A stretch of DNA of 64,000 nucleotides from Rhynchosporium graminicola (lineage: Eukaryota > Ascomycota > Leotiomycetes > Helotiales > Ploettnerulaceae): the NCBI GenBank assembly GCA_900074885.1, contig FJUW01000063.1:186001-250000 (forward strand), read 5' to 3'. The position numbers and the translations under genes were made by a program. A model generated the notes under the pieces. It ran no database searches. It worked only from the letters and a program-made list of their open reading frames with translations, and was not told the DNA's origin. This document shows, piece by piece, positions 12,996 to 24,416 of this stretch (position 1 is its first letter; each line of letters begins with the position of its first letter).

Positions 12996-13212
12996 ACCGG
13001 CGTCAATAACGCAGAAACACCTCCAGAGCCCTTTCTTTCTGGAGGAAGAAAGAAGAAGAAGAGAGCACCGAGCCTGTAGGACATACAAAACAGCAAAGTG
13101 AGAAAGATGACGGAAAATGATACGATTCAGTTCCCGGAGCAGCTTCTCTATCTTTGTGTGAACGATTGTCGCGCACTCACACGCTTCTGGTTTTTTTCGT
13201 GTGTAAGGTCAT

Positions 13213-13230
13213 TGCGTGCGTGCGTGCGTG
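13213..13230. repeat. TGCG tetranucleotide microsatellite
   Basis: Four and a half tandem GCGT/TGCG units in non-coding sequence. Confidence 0.85.
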
Positions 13231-13924
13231 CACTGGGAAGATAGGTCACAGGTGGATAGAAAGGAGGATGTGTCGATAGACAGGGTTGATTGTGAGGAGA
13301 ATAATTCGACTCGACAGAATGGAGCACGCTCACTCGCTCAGTTTGATAGCGTGGAGATGCCCAGATGTGGTGGTTACTGTTGCCACGTCTACGATGCTCG
13401 GAGGCGTGGAGGCGAGGATCGAAGACACCAGGTGTTTACGGAGATCTTGTGCCATATTGAAGAGCTGGGAGTGATGGGACGTTCGAGATGTCGTGCCTAT
13501 CTCGGCTCGGCTCGGCGTACTCGGATAAAGATCTGGTAACTGTAGTCCTTCCTGAATAATCACGAACAAGTGCCAGACAGTTGGTTCCTCACACTCACCA
13601 ACCATCTCTTGCCTCTCCTCTTGGGCGAATCTTTCTTGATATAAGACCTTGGACCCAATCACCCATCTTCGTGACCTCGGGAATGAAATTCTCCTCGCTC
13701 GTCGACTCCAAACTTATCTCGGAGCCAGTGACAACCACAACCCCAACCCCAACCCCCAATCCCCCGCCAATATCTATCTTACCCACCCACCACGCGTGGC
13801 ATGTGAAAGCCACATGTCAAACCACACCAAACCAAACCAACAACCCAAATGCCAAGGATCCAAACGAAGAACATTCAGGGACCTTTCAAGAAAATCCTCT
13901 CTCATCATCTCATGCGGCCCGTGT

Positions 13925-13956
13925 GTAGGTAGGTAGGTAGGTAGGTAGGTAGGTAG
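13925..13956. repeat. GTAG tetranucleotide microsatellite
   Basis: Eight perfect tandem GTAG/TAGG units. A shorter run of the same unit occurs at about 22187-22202 and again near 53225. Confidence 0.95.
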
Positions 13957-14065
13957 TTTAGTTAGTGTGGCACAAACCAACCCAACCCCGCTGTGGCGTG
14001 ACGTAACTAACATTTGCTTGCTTGCTCTTCGAACCCCTTCCCTTGTCTATCTACCCTGTCCCGTC

Positions 14066-14112
14066 TGCCCTGCCCTGCCCTGCCTGGCCCTGCCTGGCCC
14101 TGCCTGGCCCTG
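14066..14112. repeat. TGCCC pentamers merging into TGCCTGGCCC decamers
   Basis: Three TGCCC units are followed by three perfect TGCCTGGCCC units at 14081-14110. The decamer looks like a diverged double pentamer, which suggests expansion at a higher period after one unit changed. Confidence 0.9.
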
Positions 14113-14430
14113 CGTGTGGCGTCGTGACGACGACCCGTCCGCTCGCTCGCTTAAAACCTTACTCACCTTGTTTTCATGAACCTCCCACTGCCGACTGCCG
14201 TGATACCAAATGACGACGCCATGCATACATTATATCATCCCTTTATATCATCCCTTGAATTGCTTGGGAGCTTGAACGTATCGATCGGAAAATGAGGCTG
14301 ATGACATGGCACCCAGGATATCATATACAAGTCAGGAAAGAGTTCAAGCCAGGGGGATCGTCAGGATGAGAAGCCGAGCAGGCATTGTGGATGGACAGGG
14401 TGGTGGGATGAGTGAGGCGGATGAAGTGGA

Positions 14431-14516
14431 TACGGTACGGTACGGTACGGTACGGTACGGTACGGTACTGTACCTATGGGATGGGATGGTATGGTATATG
14501 GTATGGTATATGGTAT
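14431..14516. repeat. TACGG pentamer array followed by TATGG-type repeats
   Basis: Seven tandem TACGG units cover 14431-14465. After a short spacer, an imperfect GGTAT/TATGG array covers about 14487-14516. The two units differ only by C versus T at a CpG. Confidence 0.93.
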
Positions 14517-14865
14517 GAACCTGGCAGCCCTACGATGACTGGACTGGTGTCTACCGAGTAGACGTTGGCTGGACTGTTGATACTCCATTCCATTGTCTAG
14601 AGGCCTTGGATGTACGGAAGGTGCCTGCCTGCCTATACTTGTGGCGAGGATACATTACAACCTTAGCCTGTCTGATACTGTCTCCATCACAGAGAGCCTC
14701 CCGCATTCACGGGCCAGCAGCCAGCCAATCATGTGATCGGAGTGTGGTTGAGAACCTAACCTGACCTGCTCGAGCCACTTCACAGGTCAAGGGAGGGGAG
14801 GATTTGGTTATTTGGTTCTCCTTGGGCCCAAGAGAGAGAGAAGAGATCGTCGTGTTTATGGTTGT

Positions 14866-14913
14866 ATGGTATGGTATGGTATGGTATGGTATGGTATGGT
14901 ATGGTATGGTATG
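14866..14913. repeat. TATGG pentanucleotide microsatellite
   Basis: Nine to ten near-perfect ATGGT/TATGG units, the same unit as the array at 14487-14516. Confidence 0.95.
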
Positions 14914-15415
14914 CCAGGGTTGCGGAAGTGATATGAGGCCATGGTGATATTAAACCCAGTTACTGGTTACTTACACAACTAGTTCCCTCCTGTTACACTA
15001 CATCTGAGTGAGCATCAAGTCAAACTAGGGGTCCAACCGGTTTTATCCTCAACCAAGACTTCTCTCTCCTGGGCCAGACTCGCCCCCCAGGCCAGGCTGC
15101 CTACATGCTGCCTACATGAAACACATGTCAAAAAATGCTTTTGCTTCCCGGAGCGATAGGTCCTTCTAGAACTTCGCTGGGCACAGGCACAGGCACAGAA
15201 CAGAGTAGAATGACAGAATGTATGCCTGAGAGCGAACTTGATCCGGTTTTTTGCTCAAAACCGATGACGATGTTTGTTCTGCTGCGGAAAATAAAAAAAA
15301 CCCAGTAAGTTTGAAAGGTGAACTTCAGATTGATAGATATATATCAGTACCATCGTCTCGGTTCTCTCCACGACCTTCTCTTCTTTCTTCATACCAACCA
15401 CCAAAAATCTTCTCT

Positions 15416-15481
15416 CAACAACACAACACAACACAACACAACACAACACAACACAACACAACACAACACAACACAACACAA
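15416..15481. repeat. AACAC pentanucleotide microsatellite in a 5' leader
   Basis: About thirteen tandem AACAC units end 60 bases before the ATG of the MARVEL-like gene at 15542. The frame stays open through the array into the coding region, but no in-frame ATG lies upstream. It is therefore most likely an unstructured A/C-rich part of the 5' UTR. Confidence 0.95.
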
Positions 15482-15541
15482 GAAAACTCTCTACCCACAT
15501 CACATCACATCTCAATCGTCCCAATCATCTCATCCACCACG

Positions 15542-16241
15542 ATGAGATCCCGCGCCAACAACACCCGCGACGTCTACGACGACGGCTACGTCGCCGCCAA
15601 ACCCTCCCTCCTCGACCGTCTCCTGCGCCTCTTCCAATTCCTCACCTCCCTCACCTCCTTGATCCTCTTCTCCATCCGTCTCCGCAAGATCATCAACCTC
15701 GCCGGTCGGGCATCACGCTCCAACGGCGCCGTCGAAGGAATCCTCGCCGCCGCCGTCCTCTACACCTTGATCGCCATGGCCCTGAAATTCGCCATCAGGG
15801 GATCCGGCTCCAACATCCTGCGCATGATGTTCATCGTCCTCGATCTCCTGTTCGTTGGTGCCTTCATCGCCGTTGCTGTCCTCACTAGTCCCAAGCGTCA
15901 TGGAAGTAGTGCGCCGTGCCGCTTGACGCGATCGACGCGATTCAATGTGAAGGTTCCGAGTAAAGTCAACTGCAACTTGCCATGGGGAACGTTCATTTTG
16001 GCGATTGTCAGCACGTAAGTTGAGCCTCGGTGATGTCCCAATGGGTATGAATGGAGATGTTAATATTTGTGTTTATAGTCTTCTCCACGCTGCTACCGCT
16101 GCCTACCACATCATCAAGGATAAGCGTCGCGCCAAGGTCCACAGCAACGTTCCCGTCAAGGAGATCAACAACAATGGTGTCCATCCCGAGGGACCAGGCC
16201 ACACGACTGGCAATGCTCATCACGGACACACGCAAGTCTAG
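15542..16241 (+). CDS. Four-pass MARVEL-like membrane protein
   Basis: Two exons, 15542-16014 and 16079-16241, encode 211 aa. The intron starts gtaagt and ends tatag, and phase is kept (codon ACT across the junction). Four hydrophobic segments are visible at roughly residues 26-48, 60-82, 92-115 and 148-172, with short charged loops. The C-terminal tail is hydrophilic and His/Gly-rich (GHTTGNAHHGHTQV). This layout matches the small fungal MARVEL-domain proteins of plasma membrane and membrane-apposition sites, but their sequences are poorly conserved, so the domain call rests on topology. The ATG at 15542 is the first in the frame. The leader is rich in C and A with a long AACAC repeat. Codon use is strongly C-ending, suggesting good expression. 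Confidence 0.8.
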
Positions 16242-17968
16242 ATGTCAATCCCTCACATGAAAGATCTAATCTTCTGGGAATCCCTTCTCCAGGATGGCAT
16301 TCCTCGATCAATAAATACACAGCGAGACCTGGATTTGGATTGGGTTGGCAAGGATCGATATGATACTTCTTTTCATTAGTCGGTTGGGCGGTGTTTGAGC
16401 GATAATCAAAGGTGTACTTTTGTGGATTTTTACGGGCTGTTTCCGAGGAAACTTTAATAGCGCAGAGAAGCTTTAATGATGACGAGTTTGAAAATTGCAA
16501 TGATGATTCTTTGCTACAATAGTCTCATGTGAATGGTTTCTCAAGCCCGATAACTCGTGATACGCATTTCAGAACCTACCCTCCTTGCTTCATGTTAAGA
16601 ATTTTATCATCGGGCAACTAACAACTCGATTGCTCCCATCGAGGCTATGCTATGCTGTGCTTTGTGTCTCGAAATCTCTTCTTACATACGGGTAGGAACC
16701 AGAAATCAAACCATGCCCTAGCCCTTTTACCCTCAACAAAACCTCTAAAAAGACCCCCTTGTCACACCTCCTCTTTCACTCACAGCTCAACTCCATCTAA
16801 CACCAACCTCAATATCAACCTCTACGATTCACCACCTACCCTCTACCCACTGATCCCTTCAAATAAATCCCTTCTTCTCACAGGGGATTTTCCAAGAACC
16901 TACACCGCCTCATACGCGCGCAATCTAAGCTTTTGCCTCTCCCCTCTCCAAAAAAAAAAACCAAAAAAAAAATTGAAAGGTAGTGCTTCCCCCTTCCAAG
17001 ACTTCAGAACTCGCCAGAAACCCCTCCTATTCTATTGCACGAACCCATGTTACGTTAGCTACCTACCAACCACAAGAACGACAGAACGTTCCCTCTCATT
17101 CTCTGGACTCCTGGCAAGGTAGAGTTTACCACTCACAGTGAAAGAGTCTCTAGGACCAAGAAATCTAGCTAGCTTTAGTCTAAGACAAAGGCTAAGTCCA
17201 TCCTCTTTCGAACGGAAAAACTAGCGTAGGTTCCTCTTCTTCGCTGGGGTGTTGTTGTTCGGGGGAGGATGGTATGAGCGACTGGAAGACGAAGGAAAGA
17301 AACGAGATGTTTTATCGAGAGTCGTTCCTCCCGCATCCTGTTCTAGAGATGAGCGGGCTCTTGTTTCGTGAGCGTGGGACGGGGATCTTCGCTACGCTAC
17401 GCTACGCTACTGTTCTGAGGGGGAGAGTTGTTGTTGTTGGAGTTGGAGTTTTGGGAGTTGTGCGTTGATATGCAATCGTTCCAATCTGCCCAGTAAGTTG
17501 ACTGACTAGATATTCCTGCATCACAGTCAACGTGTAGGATCTCCAACATACGACTACTGTCGGAGAGAAAATAAGTACCTTGCGAGTTGTTGCTCTGGTA
17601 TCCTAACCGAGACACTAGTTCTCAGAATTATTGGCCCAATGTCATCAAAAAGGCGTGGGTAAGATAATATCCACATCATATTCATGTTCTGGTAGAAAAG
17701 CGATCCCTCATAGAAGTCTCAGACCATTAGTACCGCGCCATACGTAGCTAGCCGAAGCTTAGTAAAGCTCGGCGGCAAGTAGAGCCAAAAATATCGCACT
17801 GGCGAGAAGCGGACTCCAGGTCTTCCTCTCAAGTCGCAGCCTTCCGAAAAGCTACTGAAGCTTGGAGAAGTTGTGAACTCCTCGATCTCCTCAAAGTGAG
17901 ATTCTTCTCTTTCTGGAGAAACAACCTCAAAGCTCAAGCACAACGCAGAAAATCTCCATGAACTCAAC
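16242..17968. other. Intergenic between MARVEL-like gene and MetAP2
   Basis: Holds the 3' end of the MARVEL-like gene, poly-A and CT-rich runs near 16950-16975, and a GCTAC pentamer array of about four units at 17390-17411. Open frames here lack motifs. The last few hundred bases should be the MetAP2 promoter and leader. Confidence 0.5.
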
Positions 17969-19706
<1,738 letters not shown>

Positions 19707-20232
19707 GGATGTCCCTTCGATGCTCTGTTGCGAACAATCAGGTTATTCTGATTCATAAACAAACCTTGCAAAGTCTTTCATCATCGTCCTGCTAGAGAAT
19801 TCACTATAACTGTAGTTCTTCTTATTGTTCTGGCTTGCGCTAGGTCAATATGAACATCACCCTCACCTTGGGGCTAAATGTTTTCACGTCAGTCATTATT
19901 CTCTTGATCATTGTGACTGCTCGATAGTGATTCCAATGAAAGGTAAGACAGTGTTATGTATATGATTAGTGTTATTCACTCCTTAGATCAATCGAGAACA
20001 TGATCTGAACTCCTCAAAACCAGCTTGGCTCGTTGCTGAATAAGTTAAGAGATTGTTCTTCGCATGAACTATTCACTTGGGCACTTCAGATGCCCTCACT
20101 CATGTCAAATATAATCTGTATTGATTGTTCCTCATTTGTTTCTATTTCTTTAATTAGCTTTCGAGAAAAGCTCTCCTTGACCGACGTGTGACATAAACCT
20201 TTCGATCTTTTCGACACGCGATAACAGGTGTG
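19707..20232. other. Intergenic, nothing recognised
   Basis: AT-rich spacer between MetAP2 and the F-box gene, both on the plus strand. It presumably carries the MetAP2 3' UTR and the F-box promoter. No motifs were recognised. Confidence 0.6.
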
Positions 20233-21230
20233 ATGGATCAAAGTCTCGAAGATCCAGTGTTGGATCCGATGGCAGGTTCCTCAATCGTGCTTTACAATGG
20301 TACGTCACCATCAACATCCCAATCTGCAGCGGCTACACCACTGACAAGGTTCCAGAATTCCAACACATACCGCCCACCTGGGACGATTTTCAAAAGCTGA
20401 TCATCGGATGCATGCTTGGGTTTCCGTTGATTCTATGCTATATACTCATCGCGACATTGACGCTCCTCTCCGAAAACCTGACTGGTCTTCTCTACCGATT
20501 CGGGCCATACACGACTCGTATGTAACTTTCCATACAAATGTGTAGAATGGTGCAAAGCTGACCTATGCCTCTAGGCGATTTCCCAATGAAGCGCACCACT
20601 ATCCACGACCTCCCGCGCGAGATCTTGCTCATGATCTTCACATCCACGCAAGGAGAGTGGTATTACGATGCATCGTCAGTCTGTTTAGCGTTGACATGCC
20701 GCTCGTTCTACCGCGTCCTCAAGACAAGATACCCCGGACCGATTGGCCTGGCACTCGGTACGGGCATCCGAATCGAAGGCAGTGAGGAGGAAGACAGACG
20801 GAAGCCTTGCTGCGCGGAAATCACCCTCGCCGATCTCCTCCGATTCTCCTCTTTCATCGGCATCGAGTTCCGTCTTGCGCACTTGGATTTCGGCACCGTG
20901 TTTCTGGCGAAGGCGCTTTATGGCGTACCGGGCAGTCTGGAGGAGAGGAAGCTGGAGGAGAGACATGCAGATTATCGTTCGGTTGTGTATATGGATGTGA
21001 AGACGGGTGCGTTTGACAATCTGTTTCCTAACCCCTGGGAGCTGGCTGCGGATGATTGGTATCATAAGGTCGACTGTATCTTGCAACGAAGGGAAAGAGG
21101 GGTAGGTCCTAGGCAGGACTTGAAGATCACCAACGAGCTGGGTGAGTTTGCGAAACCTGTGTTGGCAAGTCACGGGTGGAGGATTTGGCTTGGCTGGGTT
21201 TTCGGCAGTGGTCTGCGATGGTGGGTATGA
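20233..21230 (+). CDS. F-box protein with N-terminal membrane helix
   Basis: Three exons, 20233-20299, 20356-20517 and 20575-21230, give 294 aa in one frame. The introns start gtacgt and gtatgt and have cactgac and gctgac branch sites. Residues about 36-60 form a hydrophobic helix (IIGCMLGFPLILCYILIATL). Directly after it, at about residues 80-125, comes an F-box-like segment (TIHDLPREILLMIF... with a Cys-rich SVCLALTCRSFYRVL). F-box proteins recruit substrates to SCF ubiquitin ligases through Skp1. Fungal genomes hold many rapidly evolving members, often without a known partner. The rest of the protein is unrecognised and ends in a Trp-rich tail. An F-box next to a membrane helix is unusual; if the first two exons belong to another transcript, the F-box protein would start at the Met at 20586. 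Confidence 0.72.
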
Positions 21231-22350
21231 TTCTGGAAGATGTCGAGGATGAAAGGGGGCCTGATTTGTAGACGAATTGGATTTCCGGCGTATACTTGGT
21301 GCTTTTGGTTTGCATTTCTGGAGGCAAACGAGGTTTACATAAAGGTTCTGGATATATGATAGTAGAGGCCGAGAGTTGGATCGGTGCTCGTTAGTCTTTT
21401 CCTGCTTTCGGAATTTGGTGGCTTCTCTGCAGACGCTTTCTTTCGAAATGAGAACACTTTACATGGCATTACTGCGCCTGCTTTCAACCTAGTGACCCAA
21501 TACGTTCGCAATGCAAATTGTCACTTTCTTAAGTGTAAACTTTCCAGCTCTCCTCTGCTATGTGTCAGCCGGCAAGGCTTTCATACCACTTACGCGATGT
21601 ATATTTAACAAAGAGAAGCAATTATTTGGGGATTTATATGACCCCCTTTGCTATTCCCTTGTACCTCAATTTTTCTTCTGTAGTAACGGCGCCAATCGTC
21701 ATTCCTCTACCAACCTACCTTGCGCTCGTTCGTATCCTATCTTCACATGCTACCCGCTGTCCTCTCGCCTCATTTTCCATTGACGGCAATTGATCGCTTA
21801 TTCCACGATGCAAAGCACGACTCCGATACGATCCCCAAAGTCCTGTCGATAGGGTTTAGAACCATGCCCAAAGCCGTGAAAATGTTATGCGACTCTACTT
21901 ATGCGACTCTACTTATGCGACTCTACTTCCGCGAACATTCTAGCGTCTCGGACTTTCGATGCCTAGTACGGATTTGAGGAGCCTCCGGGCAAATAAGGAA
22001 AGTTGTGTATTCATTCATCCAAGGAATGTTCGAGGGATCAGGAAAACGTGGTTTATAAGCTTTCGAGAAAGGCATATATCAAAATGGAATCACTGCTTAT
22101 CTCTAATCAGGAAATTCAAAATTATAGCATAATAGCGATATGTTTACCAACCTCGGCTAATATCCCCTACGGGTGGGTACCTAGGAAGGCGGGTAGGTAG
22201 GTGTATTGCCGATTTTCGCACAAAAAATGCACGAGCGAGGATTTTTTGTGAACTGATAGCACTGAGCACGTATCAAAAGAAAGCGAGGCAAAAGAAAGAG
22301 CGCAGGAAATGATACCCCGTGGAGTTTTACTGACCAGGAAGTCAAAATGA
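21231..22350. other. Intergenic with a 14-bp triplet repeat
   Basis: No convincing gene. The only structure seen is a perfect tandem triplication at 21887-21928. The right end borders the tRNA gene; the run AAAA at 22344-22347 reads as TTTT on the tRNA strand and can act as its Pol III terminator. Confidence 0.6.
21887..21928. repeat. Three perfect tandem copies of a 14-bp unit
   Basis: The unit ATGCGACTCTACTT occurs three times without a mismatch. It is too short for an element; a recent slippage or repair duplication is the simplest reading. Confidence 0.95.
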
Positions 22351-22422
22351 TAGCAATTCCAAGTTTCGATCTTGGGACCTCAGGGTTATGAGCCCCGCGC
22401 GCTTCCTCTGCGCCAAATTGCT
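22351..22422 (-). tRNA. Initiator tRNA-Met (CAT anticodon)
   Basis: 72 nt on the minus strand fold into a full cloverleaf. The acceptor stem AGCAATT pairs with AATTGCT without a mismatch, the D stem is GCGC/GCGC, the anticodon stem is CGGGG/CCCTG with one G-U pair and loop CTCATAA, and the T stem is CCAAG/CTTGG. The T loop ATCGAAA has the A54 and A60 that mark eukaryotic initiator tRNAs, and the GGCTCATAACCC core matches the family. There is no intron, as expected for the initiator. A T-run terminator follows within 7 bases. CCA is not encoded, as usual in eukaryotes. Confidence 0.93.
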
Positions 22423-22896
22423 TTCGGTTGCTTCGAATTTTGACAATTCGATGTTGCGGAAAGCTTATACCATTATATGATACTGCAAATGTTCTCCCTT
22501 CATCAAGTGGGATGATTGAGCACGTTGCCTGTTTTGATTGGCTCGCTACTGCTTGGTACGGAACGGCGCCTGGACCTTCCAATCCAGACCTCAACTCTAG
22601 GCAGGCCATTGTTGTCCCTATGCCTTCTGATAAATATGAGGCCGGCGCATATCTACCATAAGTATATACATCTATCTCGTGATCGAACTGTTGCAGAAGA
22701 AACTGATTTAATTTTCTTTCTCGGAAACTCTTGTCACTGTCATTGTCTTTGAGACTCAAATCATCACAGCTTGAGTCGCCCTACAAAGGTCCCCGCACTT
22801 GCTTACTCCCTCTATTACACCTCCCGCGATTTTTCTCGCTCAGACTCAAATCCATACAATATTATCCGAAGGCCAACAACGTCTGCCTCATTCAGA

Positions 22897-23883
22897 ATGC
22901 CTCTAGTCCAAGTCGCTCCTTGCGCCCTATCGCGGCTATTCTCTACATCCAAAACCCGTTCCAACACTCAGCCCTCCAAGCAACCCCTCAAGCTCTTCCC
23001 CCAATTCACCCTGCTACCCACAGAACTACGTCTCAAAATCTGGTCCTACGCAGCATGCTCACGACATACACGTATTCACATCCACCAAAAAGACCCCGCA
23101 TTGCTCATCGGCGAAGACAGATGGGAAGGATATGCACCGAATTGAATCCCGCCGTCAGCACCACCGAGTCCAAATAGTTCAATATCCACGCTTCGTACCA
23201 GGTCCTGAATAACGACTACCTCCACTCCCGCAATATCGTGCTCCGACTGGACATCCACGCCTTATGGTCCTTACTCTGTGCTCGGATAAGCAGTCGTGCG
23301 GCTGTAGTTCTTTCCCGCCCTAATCCAAAAATTCACTCCACCTCAAGATTTCCTGTTAGTTTGTCATGAGAGCCGCGATGTACATCTTTCGGATTATAAG
23401 AGGTATTTAGAACACGAATGCGATACGTGGGGCACATAAGTCGTGCATCCAACTTCTCAATTCGTGAAACCACTTCCTAAAACAGCGTCTGATGAGAAGT
23501 CCAATATCAGAAGGCAAATCGCAATCCAATCCAAGACTTCCCGAACTGGAATCACCTACAAGCCCGCCATCGACGCAATCCACCTCTCCGTCAACGTAGC
23601 CAGTGCCTCCAACGTGATAGAAATTAACCGCTTCGCCACTATTCTCGCCAAGCAGATCCCTGATATCCAGCGCATCGTTCTAGAACTCCGTATCTTCATG
23701 CCTCCAAACATGTTCATGGCTTTAGATCGGCGGCAATACTGGCAAAACTGGGGTGGATCTGGCTGGTGGGTTCCTGTCGGTCGGTTGGTCAAGATGTCGG
23801 CTTTGAGAGAGGTGGTTCTGGTAGAGAAGATGAGTGAGAAGATGTTACCGCTTGTGTGGAGGATGAGGACGGAGGCTCAGTGA
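22897..23883 (+). pseudogene. Broken 2EXR-domain gene
   Basis: The left part (from ATG 22897) carries a clear 2EXR start, FPQFTLLPTELRLKIWSYA, about 31 residues in, and runs to a stop near 23145. In the gap another frame encodes FLLVCHESRDVHLSDYK, the usual second 2EXR block, ended by TAA at about 23438. The right part, 23443-23883, continues with a typical 2EXR C-terminal region (NRFATILAKQIPDIQRIVLEL). The three blocks are in the right order for one 2EXR protein but are split by stops and frame changes, and I could not join them with canonical introns. Fungal 2EXR proteins have no well-established function and occur in large, fast-turning families. An intact gene with unusual introns is possible but less likely. 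Confidence 0.65.
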
Positions 23884-24166
23884 TCTGAGGAATTGGCGAT
23901 GGTGGAAGAGAAATGGCCGGCTGGGTGGGAGAGGGCGATGCCGATGTTGAGGTTTGTGGATAGTGTGGATAGGATTTCAATATTTCTGTGGTACTGCGTC
24001 GGGCTGAAAGGTTGTGCTGGTTGAAGATGTTAGCTCACGATATTTGGCCCATGAACTCTGATCTGAAAGGCAAGGATCTCGTTAAAAGGTTTGCATTATA
24101 CGGGCAAGATATGGTTTCCCTAAGCAAGATTTGAAAGACGGGCAACGAGAGTGTATTGCATGGCAA
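23884..24166. other. Short spacer, nothing recognised
   Basis: Spacer between the 2EXR remnant and the minus-strand reading frames. No motif seen. Confidence 0.5.
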
Positions 24167-24382
24167 CTAGGATAATGAGGATTTCATACCTACGCTGGAG
24201 GTATATGTAGCGGACGGAAGTGTGAAGCCGATGAGTATGAAGTTGTGGGTGGGAGGAGTTGAGAATTTTCGAAGGGCTGAGAGGCTTTCAGGGAGAGGAA
24301 GAGTGCCACGAAGAAGTGTGTTGTGAGGATAGCAGAAAAGTAGCCCACCTGTCAAAATGATACCCACACGCGTATCGGACAT
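24167..24382 (-). CDS. Uncharacterised short ORF downstream of the GH18 gene
   Basis: A 71-codon frame with coding-like composition starts 35 bases after the GH18 stop. It encodes a hydrophobic Leu/Thr/Ser-rich peptide (MSDTRVGIILTGGLLFCYPH...). No family is recognised. It could be an independent small gene, a remnant, or a 3' UTR frame of the GH18 transcript. Confidence 0.2.
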   Translation of the reverse strand: MSDTRVGIILTGGLLFCYPHNTLLRGTLPLPESLSALRKFSTPPTHNFILIGFTLPSATYTSSVGMKSSLS

Positions 24383-24416
24383 GATGATCTGGCTTGGCGT
24401 GGTCTCTTATTCATGG

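Noticed and set aside
12649..13096. Minus-strand frames rich in Cys/Val and in Ser/Arg/Ala/Glu/Gln repeats
   Set aside because: These arise from reading the AC and CTGCT microsatellites as protein; no real protein features.
14022..14060. TTCGAACCCC word resembling a tRNA T arm
   Set aside because: No matching acceptor, D or anticodon stems around it on either strand.
12898..15481. Repeated arrays as a CRISPR or satellite array
   Set aside because: Units are simple 2-10 base tandem repeats with no spacers, and the host is a fungus.
16652..17122. 156-codon plus-strand frame
   Set aside because: Ser/Thr/Pro/Lys-rich translation of CT-rich and poly-A sequence, no domain and no intron pattern.
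22181..22759. 192-codon minus-strand frame
   Set aside because: It runs straight through the initiator tRNA gene and has no domain.
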